Shown: positions 17,169 to 24,032, numbered from the stretch's first letter. The stretch is 24,422 bases of DNA from CAZHGD01 sp964531735 (GCA_964531735.1 CAZHGD010000115.1:1-24422); one strand, 5' to 3'. Notes: generated by a model not told the origin, from the sequence alone. Made by a program: numbers and translations.

Positions 17169-17208
17169 AACGCCACGGTGGCGCCTGCCCTGGTGCCACC
17201 GTGGCGTT
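17169..17208 (+). terminator. Hairpin terminator after the GH4 gene
   Basis: A 14-bp perfect inverted repeat, AACGCCACGGTGGC and its complement, with a 12-base loop, 24 bases after the melA stop. It is followed only by TGCTTTGG, so the T tract is weak. Confidence 0.7.
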
Positions 17209-17219
17209 TGCTTTGGCGG

Positions 17220-17248
17220 TTGACTTTCAGCGCGGCGGGCGGCAGGCT
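17220..17248 (+). promoter_or_regulatory. Possible promoter of the response-regulator gene
   Basis: TTGACT (17220-17225), 17 bases, CAGGCT (17243-17248). The -35 is good and the -10 weak. It would give a leader of about 125 bases. Confidence 0.3.
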
Positions 17249-17378
17249 TGGGCAGCTCCGGCGCGCCGTCGCTTGGGCGCGCTGGGGGGTCGACCATTGG
17301 CGTCGCGGGCCGCCGCGGGGCAGCCGGGCAGACTGCCTCGCGTGGCGCCTGCCGCCGGCCGGATTGGAGTCGAGGCCA

Positions 17379-17777
17379 ATGATGAAGGTGCTCATCGTTG
17401 AGGACGATCCCACCAACCGCTTCGTGATGGCGCGGATCCTCAGACCTGCCGGCGAGATCGCCACTGCCACGACCGGAGTGGAGGCCGTCGCCGCCGTGAC
17501 CGCGGCGCTGGAACTGGACGAGCCCTACCAGTTGATCTGTCTGGACATCATGATGCCCGAGATGGACGGGCAGGAGGCGCTACGCCGGATCCGACAGCTC
17601 GAAGACGACTACGAACTCGACTGGGACCGGCGCGCCCGTATCCTGATGACCACCGCCTCGACCGATCTGCGCGACGTGATCGCGGCGTTCGAGGGCCTCT
17701 GTGATGGCTATGTGGTCAAGCCGATCGAGAAGGCGAAGTTCATCGCGGAGCTGCACAAGGTCGGCCTCGTCCTCTGA
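17379..17777 (+). CDS. Single-domain response regulator (CheY-like receiver)
   Basis: A 132-aa protein made only of a receiver domain. It has acidic pair D9/D10 (LIVEDDPTNRF), phospho-acceptor D56 (LICLDIMMPEMDG), switch residue T91 or T92 (ILMTTAS) and K114 (YVVKPIEK). There is no output domain, so it must pass its signal to a partner protein. The start is the ATG at 17379, or the next codon (17382), which has a GAGG at better spacing. No histidine kinase or chemotaxis gene is near, so it is an orphan here. It follows the melA terminator and precedes the RAYT element. The loop between D56 and T91 is longer than in CheY (QLEDDYELDWDRRAR), a feature of some receiver domains linked to cell-cycle or diguanylate signalling. 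That link is uncertain. Confidence 0.85.
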   Translation: MMKVLIVEDDPTNRFVMARILRPAGEIATATTGVEAVAAVTAALELDEPYQLICLDIMMPEMDGQEALRRIRQLEDDYELDWDRRARILMTTASTDLRDVIAAFEGLCDGYVVKPIEKAKFIAELHKVGLVL

Positions 17778-17807
17778 GCCCAAAACTGGGGACGTCACCC
17801 AAATTGC

Positions 17808-17836
17808 TTGACTCGCCGCGGGCGACGCGGTACGCT
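17808..17836 (+). promoter_or_regulatory. Promoter of the RAYT transposase gene
   Basis: TTGACT (17808-17813), 17 bases, TACGCT (17831-17836). The ATG at 17843 begins 7 bases after the -10, where transcription would start, so the mRNA is probably leaderless. There is no Shine-Dalgarno in the gap. Confidence 0.65.
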
Positions 17837-17842
17837 CGCACC

Positions 17843-18517
17843 ATGCCACGCATTCCCCGAGTCGTCGTGCCCGGCCTGCCGCACCACCTCACGCAACGCG
17901 GCAATCGGCGTGAGAACGTCTTCTTCGACGATGCCGACCGCCAGCACTACCTCGACCTGCTGGCGCGCTATGCCGCGCGTGCCGAACTGGCCGTCCACGC
18001 CTACTGCCTGATGCCCAACCACGTGCACCTGGTGGCCGTGCCGGCCAGCGAGACGAGCCTGGCCGCCTGCCTCGGCCCGGTCCACCTGTGCTACGCGCAG
18101 CACCTCAGCCGCGCGCAGGGCTGCAACGGGCGGTGGTGGCAGGGCCGCTACTACTCCTGTCCGCTGGACGACGCGCACTACGCCGCGGCCGTGCAGTATG
18201 TCGAGCTGAACCCGGTGCGCGCCGGGCTGGTGGGCCAGGCCGAGGACTATCCGTGGAGCAGCGCCGCGGCCCACGTGACCGGCGCGAGCGACTGGCTGGC
18301 GGATGTCTCGGCCTTGCGCGAAGCGGTGGGCGACTGGTCGGCCTGGCTGCGCGAGCCGCTGGCGGACGGTCGGGTAAGCGCCATCCGTCAGCGCACGATG
18401 ACGGGGCGGCCGGCGGGCGACAGCGAGTTCGTGGCGCGCGTCGGCGAGCAGTTGGGCCGCGAGCTGACCACGCGGCGCCCGGGCCGGCCGCGGAAGCAGG
18501 ATGGCGGAGAGAAATAG
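17843..18517 (+). CDS. REP-associated tyrosine transposase (RAYT)
   Basis: A 224-aa protein of the Y1_Tnp/IS200-like superfamily. The N-terminal block PRVVVPGLPHHLTQRGNRRENVF is diagnostic of RAYTs. The HUH motif is MPNHVHLVA (about residues 55-63). RWWQGRYYS and YVELNPVRAGLV carry the tyrosine region. These enzymes nick and join single-stranded REP hairpins. Unlike typical IS transposases, they are usually single-copy and domesticated. The ATG at 17843 follows the promoter directly. The C-terminal tail (TTRRPGRPRKQDGGEK) is basic. The gene sits inside a pair of inverted repeats and shares the GGGGAC start with the repeats at 5168-5290, which may be its substrate class. Family assignment is firm; activity is not shown. 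Confidence 0.9.
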   Translation: MPRIPRVVVPGLPHHLTQRGNRRENVFFDDADRQHYLDLLARYAARAELAVHAYCLMPNHVHLVAVPASETSLAACLGPVHLCYAQHLSRAQGCNGRWWQGRYYSCPLDDAHYAAAVQYVELNPVRAGLVGQAEDYPWSSAAAHVTGASDWLADVSALREAVGDWSAWLREPLADGRVSAIRQRTMTGRPAGDSEFVARVGEQLGRELTTRRPGRPRKQDGGEK

Positions 18518-18519
18518 GG

Positions 18520-19437
18520 GTGACGTCCCGGGTTTTCCTGGTTCTGGTCTCGTGCCTGGCGGCCGCCGATGCGCCGCGGACCTACCGCAACCCGGTGCTC
18601 GACTACCACGGCGCCGCCGATCCACATGTGGTGCGCTGGGAAGGTCGCTACTACCTCACCGCCACCACCGACAGCCGTGGCTACGACGTGTTCGTCAGCG
18701 ACGATCTGGTCCACTGGTCGCGCCAGCCGAAGTGCTACACCGACGCCCGCGGCGGCGTCTGGGCACCGGACATGTTCCGCTGGCGGCAGGACGGCCAGTG
18801 GTACCTGTACTACACCGCGGACAACCCGCAGGGCGGCAAACTGGTCGGCGTGGCGCGCGGCGACAGCCCGTTGGGACCGTTCGTCGACCAGGGCGTGCTG
18901 GCGCCCGGTTCCATCGACGCGCACCTGTTCCAGGACGACGACGGGCGGCTGTACCTGTACCATGTGGTCTTGCCCGGCGGCTTCCGCATCGTGGTGCAGC
19001 CGATGCGCGACCCGCTGACGCCGGCCGGCGAGCCCACCGTCCTCATTCGGCCCACGGAACCGTGGGAGAAGCGCCACGGCCAGGTCACCGAAGGCCCGTT
19101 CATGGTGCAGCACCACGGCGTCTACCACCTGATGTACTCGGGCAGCGGCGCCGACGGGCCCGACTACGGCATCGGCTATGCCACCAGCACTTCGCCGCTC
19201 GGCCCGTTCGCCAAGTATTCTGGCAACCCCATCGCCCAGCGCCGCGACGGCCTCTACGGCCCCGGCCACCACTGCGTCATCGACGGGCCCGACGACCGAC
19301 TGTGGCTGGTCTACCACCAGAAGCGCGACGACCGCGTCAACTGGGACCGCTTCGTGGCCATCGACCCGCTGTGGTTCGACGACGAGGGCGTGCTGCACAC
19401 CAAGCTGAGCCGCGGCACCGACGAGCCGGCGCCGTAG
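18520..19437 (+). CDS. Secreted GH43-family beta-xylosidase/alpha-L-arabinofuranosidase-like protein
   Basis: A 305-aa five-bladed beta-propeller enzyme. GH43 catalytic blocks are NPVLDYHGAADPHVV (base Asp in ADPH), GGVWAPDMF (pKa-modulating Asp) and GQVTEGPFMV (acid Glu). The family's inverting enzymes remove arabinose or xylose from plant polysaccharides. The first possible start is the GTG at 18520, with GGAG (18506-18509) about 10 bases upstream. It opens a short export signal, VFLVLVSCLAAADA. LVSC could be a lipoprotein box, or cleavage could follow AADA. The GTG and the next five codons belong to the right inverted repeat of the RAYT element, so the present N-terminus was probably supplied or replaced by that insertion. 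The gene lies 2 bases after the RAYT stop and may depend on read-through from it. Confidence 0.85.
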   Translation: MTSRVFLVLVSCLAAADAPRTYRNPVLDYHGAADPHVVRWEGRYYLTATTDSRGYDVFVSDDLVHWSRQPKCYTDARGGVWAPDMFRWRQDGQWYLYYTADNPQGGKLVGVARGDSPLGPFVDQGVLAPGSIDAHLFQDDDGRLYLYHVVLPGGFRIVVQPMRDPLTPAGEPTVLIRPTEPWEKRHGQVTEGPFMVQHHGVYHLMYSGSGADGPDYGIGYATSTSPLGPFAKYSGNPIAQRRDGLYGPGHHCVIDGPDDRLWLVYHQKRDDRVNWDRFVAIDPLWFDDEGVLHTKLSRGTDEPAP

Positions 19438-19449
19438 GCACGGCGCCGG

Positions 19450-19479
19450 TTGACACTGGCTGTGCCGCTGGGCCACAGT
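19450..19479 (+). promoter_or_regulatory. Possible promoter of the 66-aa ORF
   Basis: A perfect TTGACA (19450-19455) is followed, after 18 bases, by CACAGT, a poor -10. The spacing to the GGAG and ATG downstream is plausible, but the -10 is weak. Confidence 0.3.
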
Positions 19480-19499
19480 TGCCTCAGTGGAGCCATGCC

Positions 19500-19700
19500 A
19501 TGCCACCCATACCCAAGCGTTGGGTCACTGCGCCGGCCTCGACGCTGCCCGGCGCGCCGGCGGTGCAAGGCGTACAACTCGCGCCCGACGAAGACGTGCA
19601 GTGGACCTGGACCTACACGCCCGAAGGCCGCTATGTGAGCGGCTACACCATCGTGAAGCGCGCCGCCGCGACGCCCGCCCGAGCCGCCGATCGCCGATGA
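19500..19700 (+). CDS. Small protein of unknown function (66 aa)
   Basis: The ATG at 19500 has GGAG 7 bases upstream (19489-19492). The product begins MPPIPKRWVTAPASTLPG and has a central aromatic block, VQWTWTYTPEGRYVSGYTI, then a basic tail. No signal peptide or membrane segment is seen, and I do not recognise a family. Support for coding is the ribosome site, the non-random aromatic/charged composition, and a position in a gap where no other frame looks better. It lies between the GH43 gene and the yeiH operator, on the same strand. Confidence 0.5.
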   Translation: MPPIPKRWVTAPASTLPGAPAVQGVQLAPDEDVQWTWTYTPEGRYVSGYTIVKRAAATPARAADRR

Positions 19701-19735
19701 CCGAGCTGCCGCGCCGGAGTCGCTCGGCCCTGACC

Positions 19736-19761
19736 ATAACCACTGGTTATATACCTCTGGC
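19736..19761 (+). promoter_or_regulatory. Probable LysR-type operator upstream of yeiH
   Basis: ATAACC-N3-GGTTAT (19736-19750) is a perfect dyad of the T-N11-A type. A second, similar ACC-N3-GGC half-pattern follows at 19753-19761. The dyad centre is about 64 bases before the predicted transcription start, and the second site about 50 before it. This is the usual layout of LysR recognition and activation sites. The lysR gene of this operon is the likely partner (inferred). Confidence 0.6.
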
Positions 19762-19771
19762 CAATCGGAAG

Positions 19772-19800
19772 TTCCGGCGCGGCTGCCGCCAAGCTATGCT
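19772..19800 (+). promoter_or_regulatory. Promoter of the yeiH operon
   Basis: TATGCT (19795-19800) is preceded at 17 bases by TTCCGG, a weak -35. A weak -35 just downstream of a LysR dyad fits an activator-dependent promoter. Confidence 0.45.
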
Positions 19801-19802
19801 TC

Positions 19803-19861
19803 CTCTCCATAGGAGCCATCTTCCGGTCGCAACGGCGACCGGGTGAGGGCTCCGCTGAGAG
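19803..19861 (+). promoter_or_regulatory. Long hairpin leader before yeiH
   Basis: CCGGTCGC (19823-19830) pairs with GCGACCGG (19835-19842) around an AACG loop. Below it, three further pairs and two mismatches lead into GGAGCC (19812-19817) with GGCTCC (19848-19853). CTCTC (19803-19807) can then pair with GAGAG (19857-19861), which lies in the ribosome-binding region. I do not match it to a known riboswitch. Confidence 0.5.
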
Positions 19862-19868
19862 AAGTGGC

Positions 19869-20894
19869 ATGGTGAGTGGCACGCGTTGTGGTTCAAACAC
19901 GAGGATATGGCTGACGGCACGAATGCCGGGACTGGGCGTGTGCCTGGGTCTGGCGGTGGTGGCCCACGCGCTCGGCGCACGGTGGCCGCTGATCGGTGGC
20001 GCGGTGTTCGCGCTGGTGCTGGGCATCGCGCTGAACAACCTGTGGCGGCTGTCCGGCAGCGTGCGACCGGGGGTGCAGATGGCCAGCAAGCAGGTGCTGC
20101 AGGCGGCGATCATCGCGCTGGGCGGCAGTCTGAGTCTGGGCCAGGTGATCGCCGCCGGACGGCAGTCGCTGGCGGTGATGCTGCTCACTTTGGCCAGCGC
20201 CCTGCTCGCGGCGGCGCTGCTCGGGCGGTGGTTGCGCGTGGCGCCCAACCTGACCCGCCTGGTCGGCGTCGGCACCGCGATCTGCGGTGGCTCGGCCATC
20301 GCCGCGGTGGCGCCCATCGTGGCCGCCGAGGACGACGAGATCGCGTTCAGCATCTCGACGGTATTCCTGTTCAACCTGGTGGCGGTGCTGGCGTTCCCGC
20401 TGTTCGGCCACACGCTGGGTCTGAGCCAAGAAGGCTTCGGCATCTGGGCCGGCACGGCGATCAACGACACCTCGTCGGTGGTGGCCGCCGGCTATGCCTA
20501 CGGCCCGGCCGCGGGCGATCTCGCCACCATCACCAAGCTGGCGCGCACCACGATGATCATCCCGGTGTCGCTGGTACTGGCCCTGCTGATGGCCACTCGC
20601 GGCGGTGGCCGCGGCGTCGCATCGGAGCTGCGGCGCGTCATGCCGTGGTTCATCGTGGGCTTCCTGGCCATGGCTGTGCTCAACAGCACCGGCTGGCTGG
20701 GCGCCGGCTTCGCCCACCTGTCCGGCGCTGCGGGCCGGTTCCTCATCCTGATCGCGCTGGCCGGCGTGGGGTTGGGCACCGACCTGCGCAAGCTGGCCGC
20801 GACCGGGCCCCGGCCGGTGTTGCTGGGCTGCCTGGTCTGGAGTACCGTCGCGGTGACCAGTCTCGCCGTGCAGGCGTTGGCCCGGCAGTGGTGA
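19869..20894 (+). CDS. yeiH: YeiH/UPF0324-family membrane protein, putative sulfate-type anion exporter
   Basis: A 341-aa integral membrane protein with about ten hydrophobic segments, near the normal family length (PF03601). Family landmarks include GGAVFALVLGIALNN, LQAAIIALGGSLSL, VGVGTAICGGSAIAAVAPIV, the central FLFNLVAVLAFPLFG, GTAINDTSSVVAAGY, KLARTTMIIPV and IALAGVGLGTDL. Members are annotated as putative sulfate or sulfur-compound exporters and are often found beside a LysR gene (CysL/YeiE-like), as here. The start at 19869 has only the weak GAGAGAAG before it. The Met at residue 19 is an alternative. It forms an operon with lysR (10-base gap) and the Fpg-like gene. Transport direction and substrate are inferred. 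Confidence 0.85.
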   Translation: MVSGTRCGSNTRIWLTARMPGLGVCLGLAVVAHALGARWPLIGGAVFALVLGIALNNLWRLSGSVRPGVQMASKQVLQAAIIALGGSLSLGQVIAAGRQSLAVMLLTLASALLAAALLGRWLRVAPNLTRLVGVGTAICGGSAIAAVAPIVAAEDDEIAFSISTVFLFNLVAVLAFPLFGHTLGLSQEGFGIWAGTAINDTSSVVAAGYAYGPAAGDLATITKLARTTMIIPVSLVLALLMATRGGGRGVASELRRVMPWFIVGFLAMAVLNSTGWLGAGFAHLSGAAGRFLILIALAGVGLGTDLRKLAATGPRPVLLGCLVWSTVAVTSLAVQALARQW

Positions 20895-20904
20895 GAGGAG
20901 CGCG

Positions 20905-21819
20905 ATGGACGAGCGCTTGAGGATGTTCCTGGCCGTGGCGCGGTGTGGCAGCCTGTCGCAGGCGGCGCGGGAGCTGTACGTCAGTCAGCCGGCGATCAGC
21001 AAGCAGATCCGCAAGCTCGAAGCGCAGTACAACGTGGCCTTGCTGCGGCGCCACGAGCGCGGGGTGGAGCTGACCGCCGCGGGCCGCCTGCTCGCCTATC
21101 ACGCGGCCCGCGTGGCCGGCCTGGAAGCCGCGGTGGCCGAGGAACTGGCGGCGCTGGGCCACGAACTGCAAGGACAGTTGCGGGTCGGCGCCACGCTGAC
21201 GCTGGGCGAATACGTCCTTCCGCCGGTGATCGGCCGGTTCAAGGCCGCGCATCCGGCGCTCGACATCCTGCTCGAAGTGGAGAACACGGCGCGCGTGGTG
21301 GAGCACGTCACCTCGGGCCGCTACGACCTCGGGCTGATCGAGGGGCCGGCGCAGCATCACCTGGCGCGCTTCGAGCGGCTCGCCGACGACGAGCTGGTGG
21401 TCGTGGCGGCCCCGGCGCACCCGCTGGCGGGCCGCGCGCGCGTCGAGCCCGACGAGCTGTACACGGCCAACTGGATCCTGCGCGAGCCCGGCTCCGGCAC
21501 GCGCACCGTGTTCGAAGAGGCGCTCCGCGCCGCCGGCTGGTCGCCCGAACGGCTCGAAGTGCTGATGCAACTGGGCAGCACGCAGGCCATCAAGGGCCTC
21601 GTGGCGCAGAACCTGGGCCTGTCCGTGCTGTCGCAGTGTACCGTGCGCGAGGAACTGGCCACCGAGCGACTGGTCGCCCTGCCGGTGCCGGCGCTCGACC
21701 TGCACCGTACCTTCCGGTTCGTCCACGCTCAGGGCGGCCGACCGTCCTGGAGCACCCGCCGCTTCGTCCGCTGCTGCCAGGACGAGCTTGGCGACCGTCT
21801 GCCTGGAGAACGCCCGTGA
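20905..21819 (+). CDS. LysR-family transcriptional regulator (CysL/YeiE-like)
   Basis: A 304-aa LysR protein. The N-terminal winged HTH is at residues 1-60 (FLAVARCGSLSQAARELYVSQPAISKQIRKLE). The periplasmic-binding-like effector domain covers about 90-295 (LRVGATLTLGEYVLPPVIGRF, YDLGLIEGP, DELVVVAAPAHPLA, WILREPGSGTRTVFEEAL, LGSTQAIKGLVAQNLGLSVLS). GSGTR and the STQAIK loop match the anion-sensing CbbR/CysL/YeiE branch. The ATG at 20905 has GAGGAG 4 bases upstream and is 10 bases after the yeiH stop. It probably binds the dyad at 19736-19750 and so controls its own operon. Unlike many yeiH-lysR pairs, the two genes run in the same direction. Its stop overlaps the next start. Confidence 0.9.
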   Translation: MDERLRMFLAVARCGSLSQAARELYVSQPAISKQIRKLEAQYNVALLRRHERGVELTAAGRLLAYHAARVAGLEAAVAEELAALGHELQGQLRVGATLTLGEYVLPPVIGRFKAAHPALDILLEVENTARVVEHVTSGRYDLGLIEGPAQHHLARFERLADDELVVVAAPAHPLAGRARVEPDELYTANWILREPGSGTRTVFEEALRAAGWSPERLEVLMQLGSTQAIKGLVAQNLGLSVLSQCTVREELATERLVALPVPALDLHRTFRFVHAQGGRPSWSTRRFVRCCQDELGDRLPGERP

Positions 21820-22643
21820 TTGAACTGCCAGAAGCCGCCACCCTCGCCCGCCAGCTCACCGACAGCCTGCGCGGCCAGTGCGTAGTTTCCGTGATGGCCG
21901 CCGCGTCGCCGCACAAGTTCGCCTGGTACCACGGCGATCCGGCCGACTACGCCGACCTGCTGTGCGGCAAGACCGTCGGCGCGGCGACGAGCTTCGGCGG
22001 GCTGGTGGCGATGGACGTCGATGACGTCGAGGTGGTCTTCAGCGATGGCGTCGCGCTGCGCCGGCACGCGCCGGGCGAGCCGCTGCCGAGCAAGCACCAA
22101 CTGCTGCTGCGGTTTGCCGACGACTCGGCACTGAGCGCCTCGGTGCAGATGTACGGCGGGCTGTGGGCCGCGCCGAAGGGCTCGGACGACAACCACTACC
22201 ACACCGTCGCGCGGGCCGCGCCCTCGCCGTTGGGCGACGCGTTTGACGAAGCGCACTTCGCTAGTCTGTTCGGGGATCCGAAGGCGCCGAAGCTGAGCGT
22301 CAAGGCGCTGCTGGCCACGGAGCAGCGGATACCGGGCCTGGGCAACGGCGTGCTGCAGGATATCCTCTACGCCGCCCGCCTGCACCCGAAGCGCAAGATC
22401 GCGGAACTGACCGCCGCGGAGCGCGACGGGCTGTTCTGGGCGGTGAAGCTGAAGCTGGCCGAGATGACCCGGCAAGGCGGCCGCGACACCGAGAAGGACC
22501 TGCACGGCGAACCGGGCGGCTACCGCACGCGGCTCAGCCGCCACACCGTGGGCCAGCCGTGCGGCGAGTGCGGGGCGACGATTGCCAAGGAGGCATATCT
22601 CGGCGGGGCGGTGTACTGGTGTCCGGGGTGTCAGCGTGCATAG
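21816..22643 (+). CDS. Fpg/Nei-family DNA glycosylase-like protein lacking the N-terminal proline
   Basis: A 275-aa protein. The GTG at 21816 overlaps the lysR TGA (GTGA), with GGAG 8 bases upstream, so it is translationally coupled. The fold is complete: an N-terminal sandwich, a helix-two-turn-helix (RIPGLGNGVLQDILYAARL) and a C-terminal zinc finger (C249, C252, C269, C272). True Fpg/Nei start MPELPE or MPEGPE, and the proline after Met is the nucleophile. Here the start is MIELPE, so that proline is Ile, and the Lys of the usual catalytic loop and the finger arginine (GGAVYW) are also absent. A subfamily with MIE(L/I)PE starts exists in several bacteria, sometimes labelled endonuclease VIII. 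It may bind DNA without cutting, or use another mechanism. Its pairing with yeiH-lysR is unexplained. Confidence 0.85.
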   Translation: MIELPEAATLARQLTDSLRGQCVVSVMAAASPHKFAWYHGDPADYADLLCGKTVGAATSFGGLVAMDVDDVEVVFSDGVALRRHAPGEPLPSKHQLLLRFADDSALSASVQMYGGLWAAPKGSDDNHYHTVARAAPSPLGDAFDEAHFASLFGDPKAPKLSVKALLATEQRIPGLGNGVLQDILYAARLHPKRKIAELTAAERDGLFWAVKLKLAEMTRQGGRDTEKDLHGEPGGYRTRLSRHTVGQPCGECGATIAKEAYLGGAVYWCPGCQRA

Positions 22644-22771
22644 CGGCGCCCGTCCGTCTTGTTCGGGCAAGGGTCCGCGGCAGGCCGAACACCGGCCGAT
22701 GGGGCGCGGTCGAAGGCCGGTGCTGCCGGTGTGCACAGGTAGCGCGCTGCCACGTATGAAAGGTGGTCGCG

Positions 22772-23647
22772 ATGGGCTGTAGGGTGTTCATGAGCCATTC
22801 GTCCGCAGACAAGCCGTTCGTGCGTCAACTGGCCCGTGACCTTGATCTCCATGGGGTGCGCTGCTGGCTCGACGAAGCTGAGATCCGGGTTGGTGAATCG
22901 CTGATCCAGAAGATCCGCGACGCCATCGACGACGTCGCCTACGTCGCAGTGGTACTGTCCCCATCATCGGTCGCGTCGCCCTGGGTGCGAAACGAGGTCG
23001 ATGTCGCTATGAACCAGGAGATAGCCGGCCACAGAGTAAAGGTGTTGCCCATCCTGTACCGCCCTTGCGAACTACCTGGCTTCCTTCTCGGCAAGAAGCA
23101 CGCAGACTTCACCGACGAGAACAGGTACCAGGAGGCCCTGCGGGTTCTGGTCGAGACCATGGGCGTCGTCTACAGCAACGACGCACTGCGGCCGGGCGAT
23201 CCACTGGCCAACCTCGGCCTTGCCGTCGACCGAGCCATCGAAGCCGGCGTGCCGTTGCTCTGCCACCCGTTTCACCGGCCATTCCAGTACCTGGGCCTCA
23301 CTGTCGACGAGGCCGTCAGGCAGACCGGAGGCACGCTCACCGAGCAACGGAACATCGTGGCCGAGTCCGACCAGGCGCGCCTGTTCCTCGAGGTGGAGGG
23401 CAACTTCGTCCAGTACATCGAGGTCGCACTGAAGTGGACAGCGCCGCATCGCATGGACAGCCCATTCGATTCGGTGCCTCTGCTTGGCGCACTGAGCATC
23501 AGCCCGTCAGAGCTTGAGCCGGTTCGTGCCAGTGTGCACTGCCATACCTACTACGACCACAGGCGACGCCTCAAGGTTATGGTTTCCTGCTTGGGCGACA
23601 CGGAGCCGATATGCGTCTGCTTCAGCATGAAGTACTACGGACAATGA
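22772..23647 (+). CDS. TIR-domain protein with an unrecognised C-terminal domain
   Basis: A 291-aa protein. I use the ATG at 22772, with AGGTGG (22761-22766) before it, over the GTG at 22763. Residues about 3-130 are a TIR domain: VFMSHSSADKPFVRQLARDL (5-24), VRCWLDEAEIRVGESL (29-44), VAVVLSPSSVASPWVRNEVDVAM (58-80) and VKVLPILYR (89-97). E75, four residues after W71, sits where TIR NADases have their catalytic glutamate. About 140-291 matches nothing I know. It has a region LEVEGNFVQYIEVALKW and a Cys-rich end (HCHTYY, CLGDTEPICVCF). Bacterial TIR proteins often cleave NAD+ in antiphage or toxin systems, usually triggered by a sensor domain or partner. The C-terminal part is the natural sensor candidate. 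Codon use is less GC-biased than its neighbours, suggesting transfer. Confidence 0.8.
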   Translation: MGCRVFMSHSSADKPFVRQLARDLDLHGVRCWLDEAEIRVGESLIQKIRDAIDDVAYVAVVLSPSSVASPWVRNEVDVAMNQEIAGHRVKVLPILYRPCELPGFLLGKKHADFTDENRYQEALRVLVETMGVVYSNDALRPGDPLANLGLAVDRAIEAGVPLLCHPFHRPFQYLGLTVDEAVRQTGGTLTEQRNIVAESDQARLFLEVEGNFVQYIEVALKWTAPHRMDSPFDSVPLLGALSISPSELEPVRASVHCHTYYDHRRRLKVMVSCLGDTEPICVCFSMKYYGQ

Positions 23648-23768
23648 CAGGCGTTCCACACGCGGTGCGCTAGCAGCCGCACACGAGCAGCTTCGTCGAC
23701 GCCACTAACCGGGTGCCATACAAGCAGCGGGCGGACGCTCGCCGGCGCCTCTGGTCGTCGCGCGCCGG

Positions 23769-24032
23769 TCACTCGCCAGGCGGCAGCACCGGCACAACAA
23801 GCACGCTGTACTCCGGCCCCACCTGCTCCTCGATGGCGTTCTCAATCGCTCGCAGCGCGGCGTAGTAGTCGCGCTCACGCTCGATGGGCGAGGTCGGCTG
23901 CACCACCACGTACCACCAGTTGTCGCCCTTCTCCTCCACCGCAGTGACCGCCAGCGTGAACGGACGGTACTGTGGCTGCGCCACCTGCTCCATGGCCAGA
24001 GCACGGATGTGTTCGAGATCAGGTGCGATCAT
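23769..24032 (-). CDS. Small partner protein of the HEPN gene
   Basis: An 87-aa protein starting at the ATG at 24032, which overlaps the stop of the HEPN gene by 4 bases (ATGA), so the two are translated together. It is acidic and looks like an alpha/beta fold: helix (DLEHIRALAMEQVA), strands (FTLAVTAVEEKG, NWWYVVVQP), helix (DYYAALRAIENAIEEQV), strand (YSVLVVPVLPPGE). I do not recognise a family. The gene order, overlap and size are those of a toxin-antitoxin partner. It is not an obvious MNT nucleotidyltransferase: no GSxxxG motif is seen. Confidence 0.65.
   Translation of the reverse strand: MIAPDLEHIRALAMEQVAQPQYRPFTLAVTAVEEKGDNWWYVVVQPTSPIERERDYYAALRAIENAIEEQVGPEYSVLVVPVLPPGE

Larger units (their letters stand above)
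17782..18536 (+). mobile_element. RAYT element bounded by imperfect inverted repeats
   Basis: The left end (17782-17805) and right end (18513-18536) are inverted copies of AAAAC-N2-GGGACGTCACCC-N2-ATT, with a 12-bp perfect core. They enclose one transposase gene and its promoter. I see no target-site duplication, which fits RAYTs. The right end overlaps the first codons of the following GH43 gene. Confidence 0.7.

Noticed and set aside
19803..19866. A TPP riboswitch before yeiH, because of GGGTG and GCTGAGAG
   Set aside because: The second conserved half (ACCTGATCTGG-type) is absent, the order does not fit, and yeiH is not a thiamine gene.
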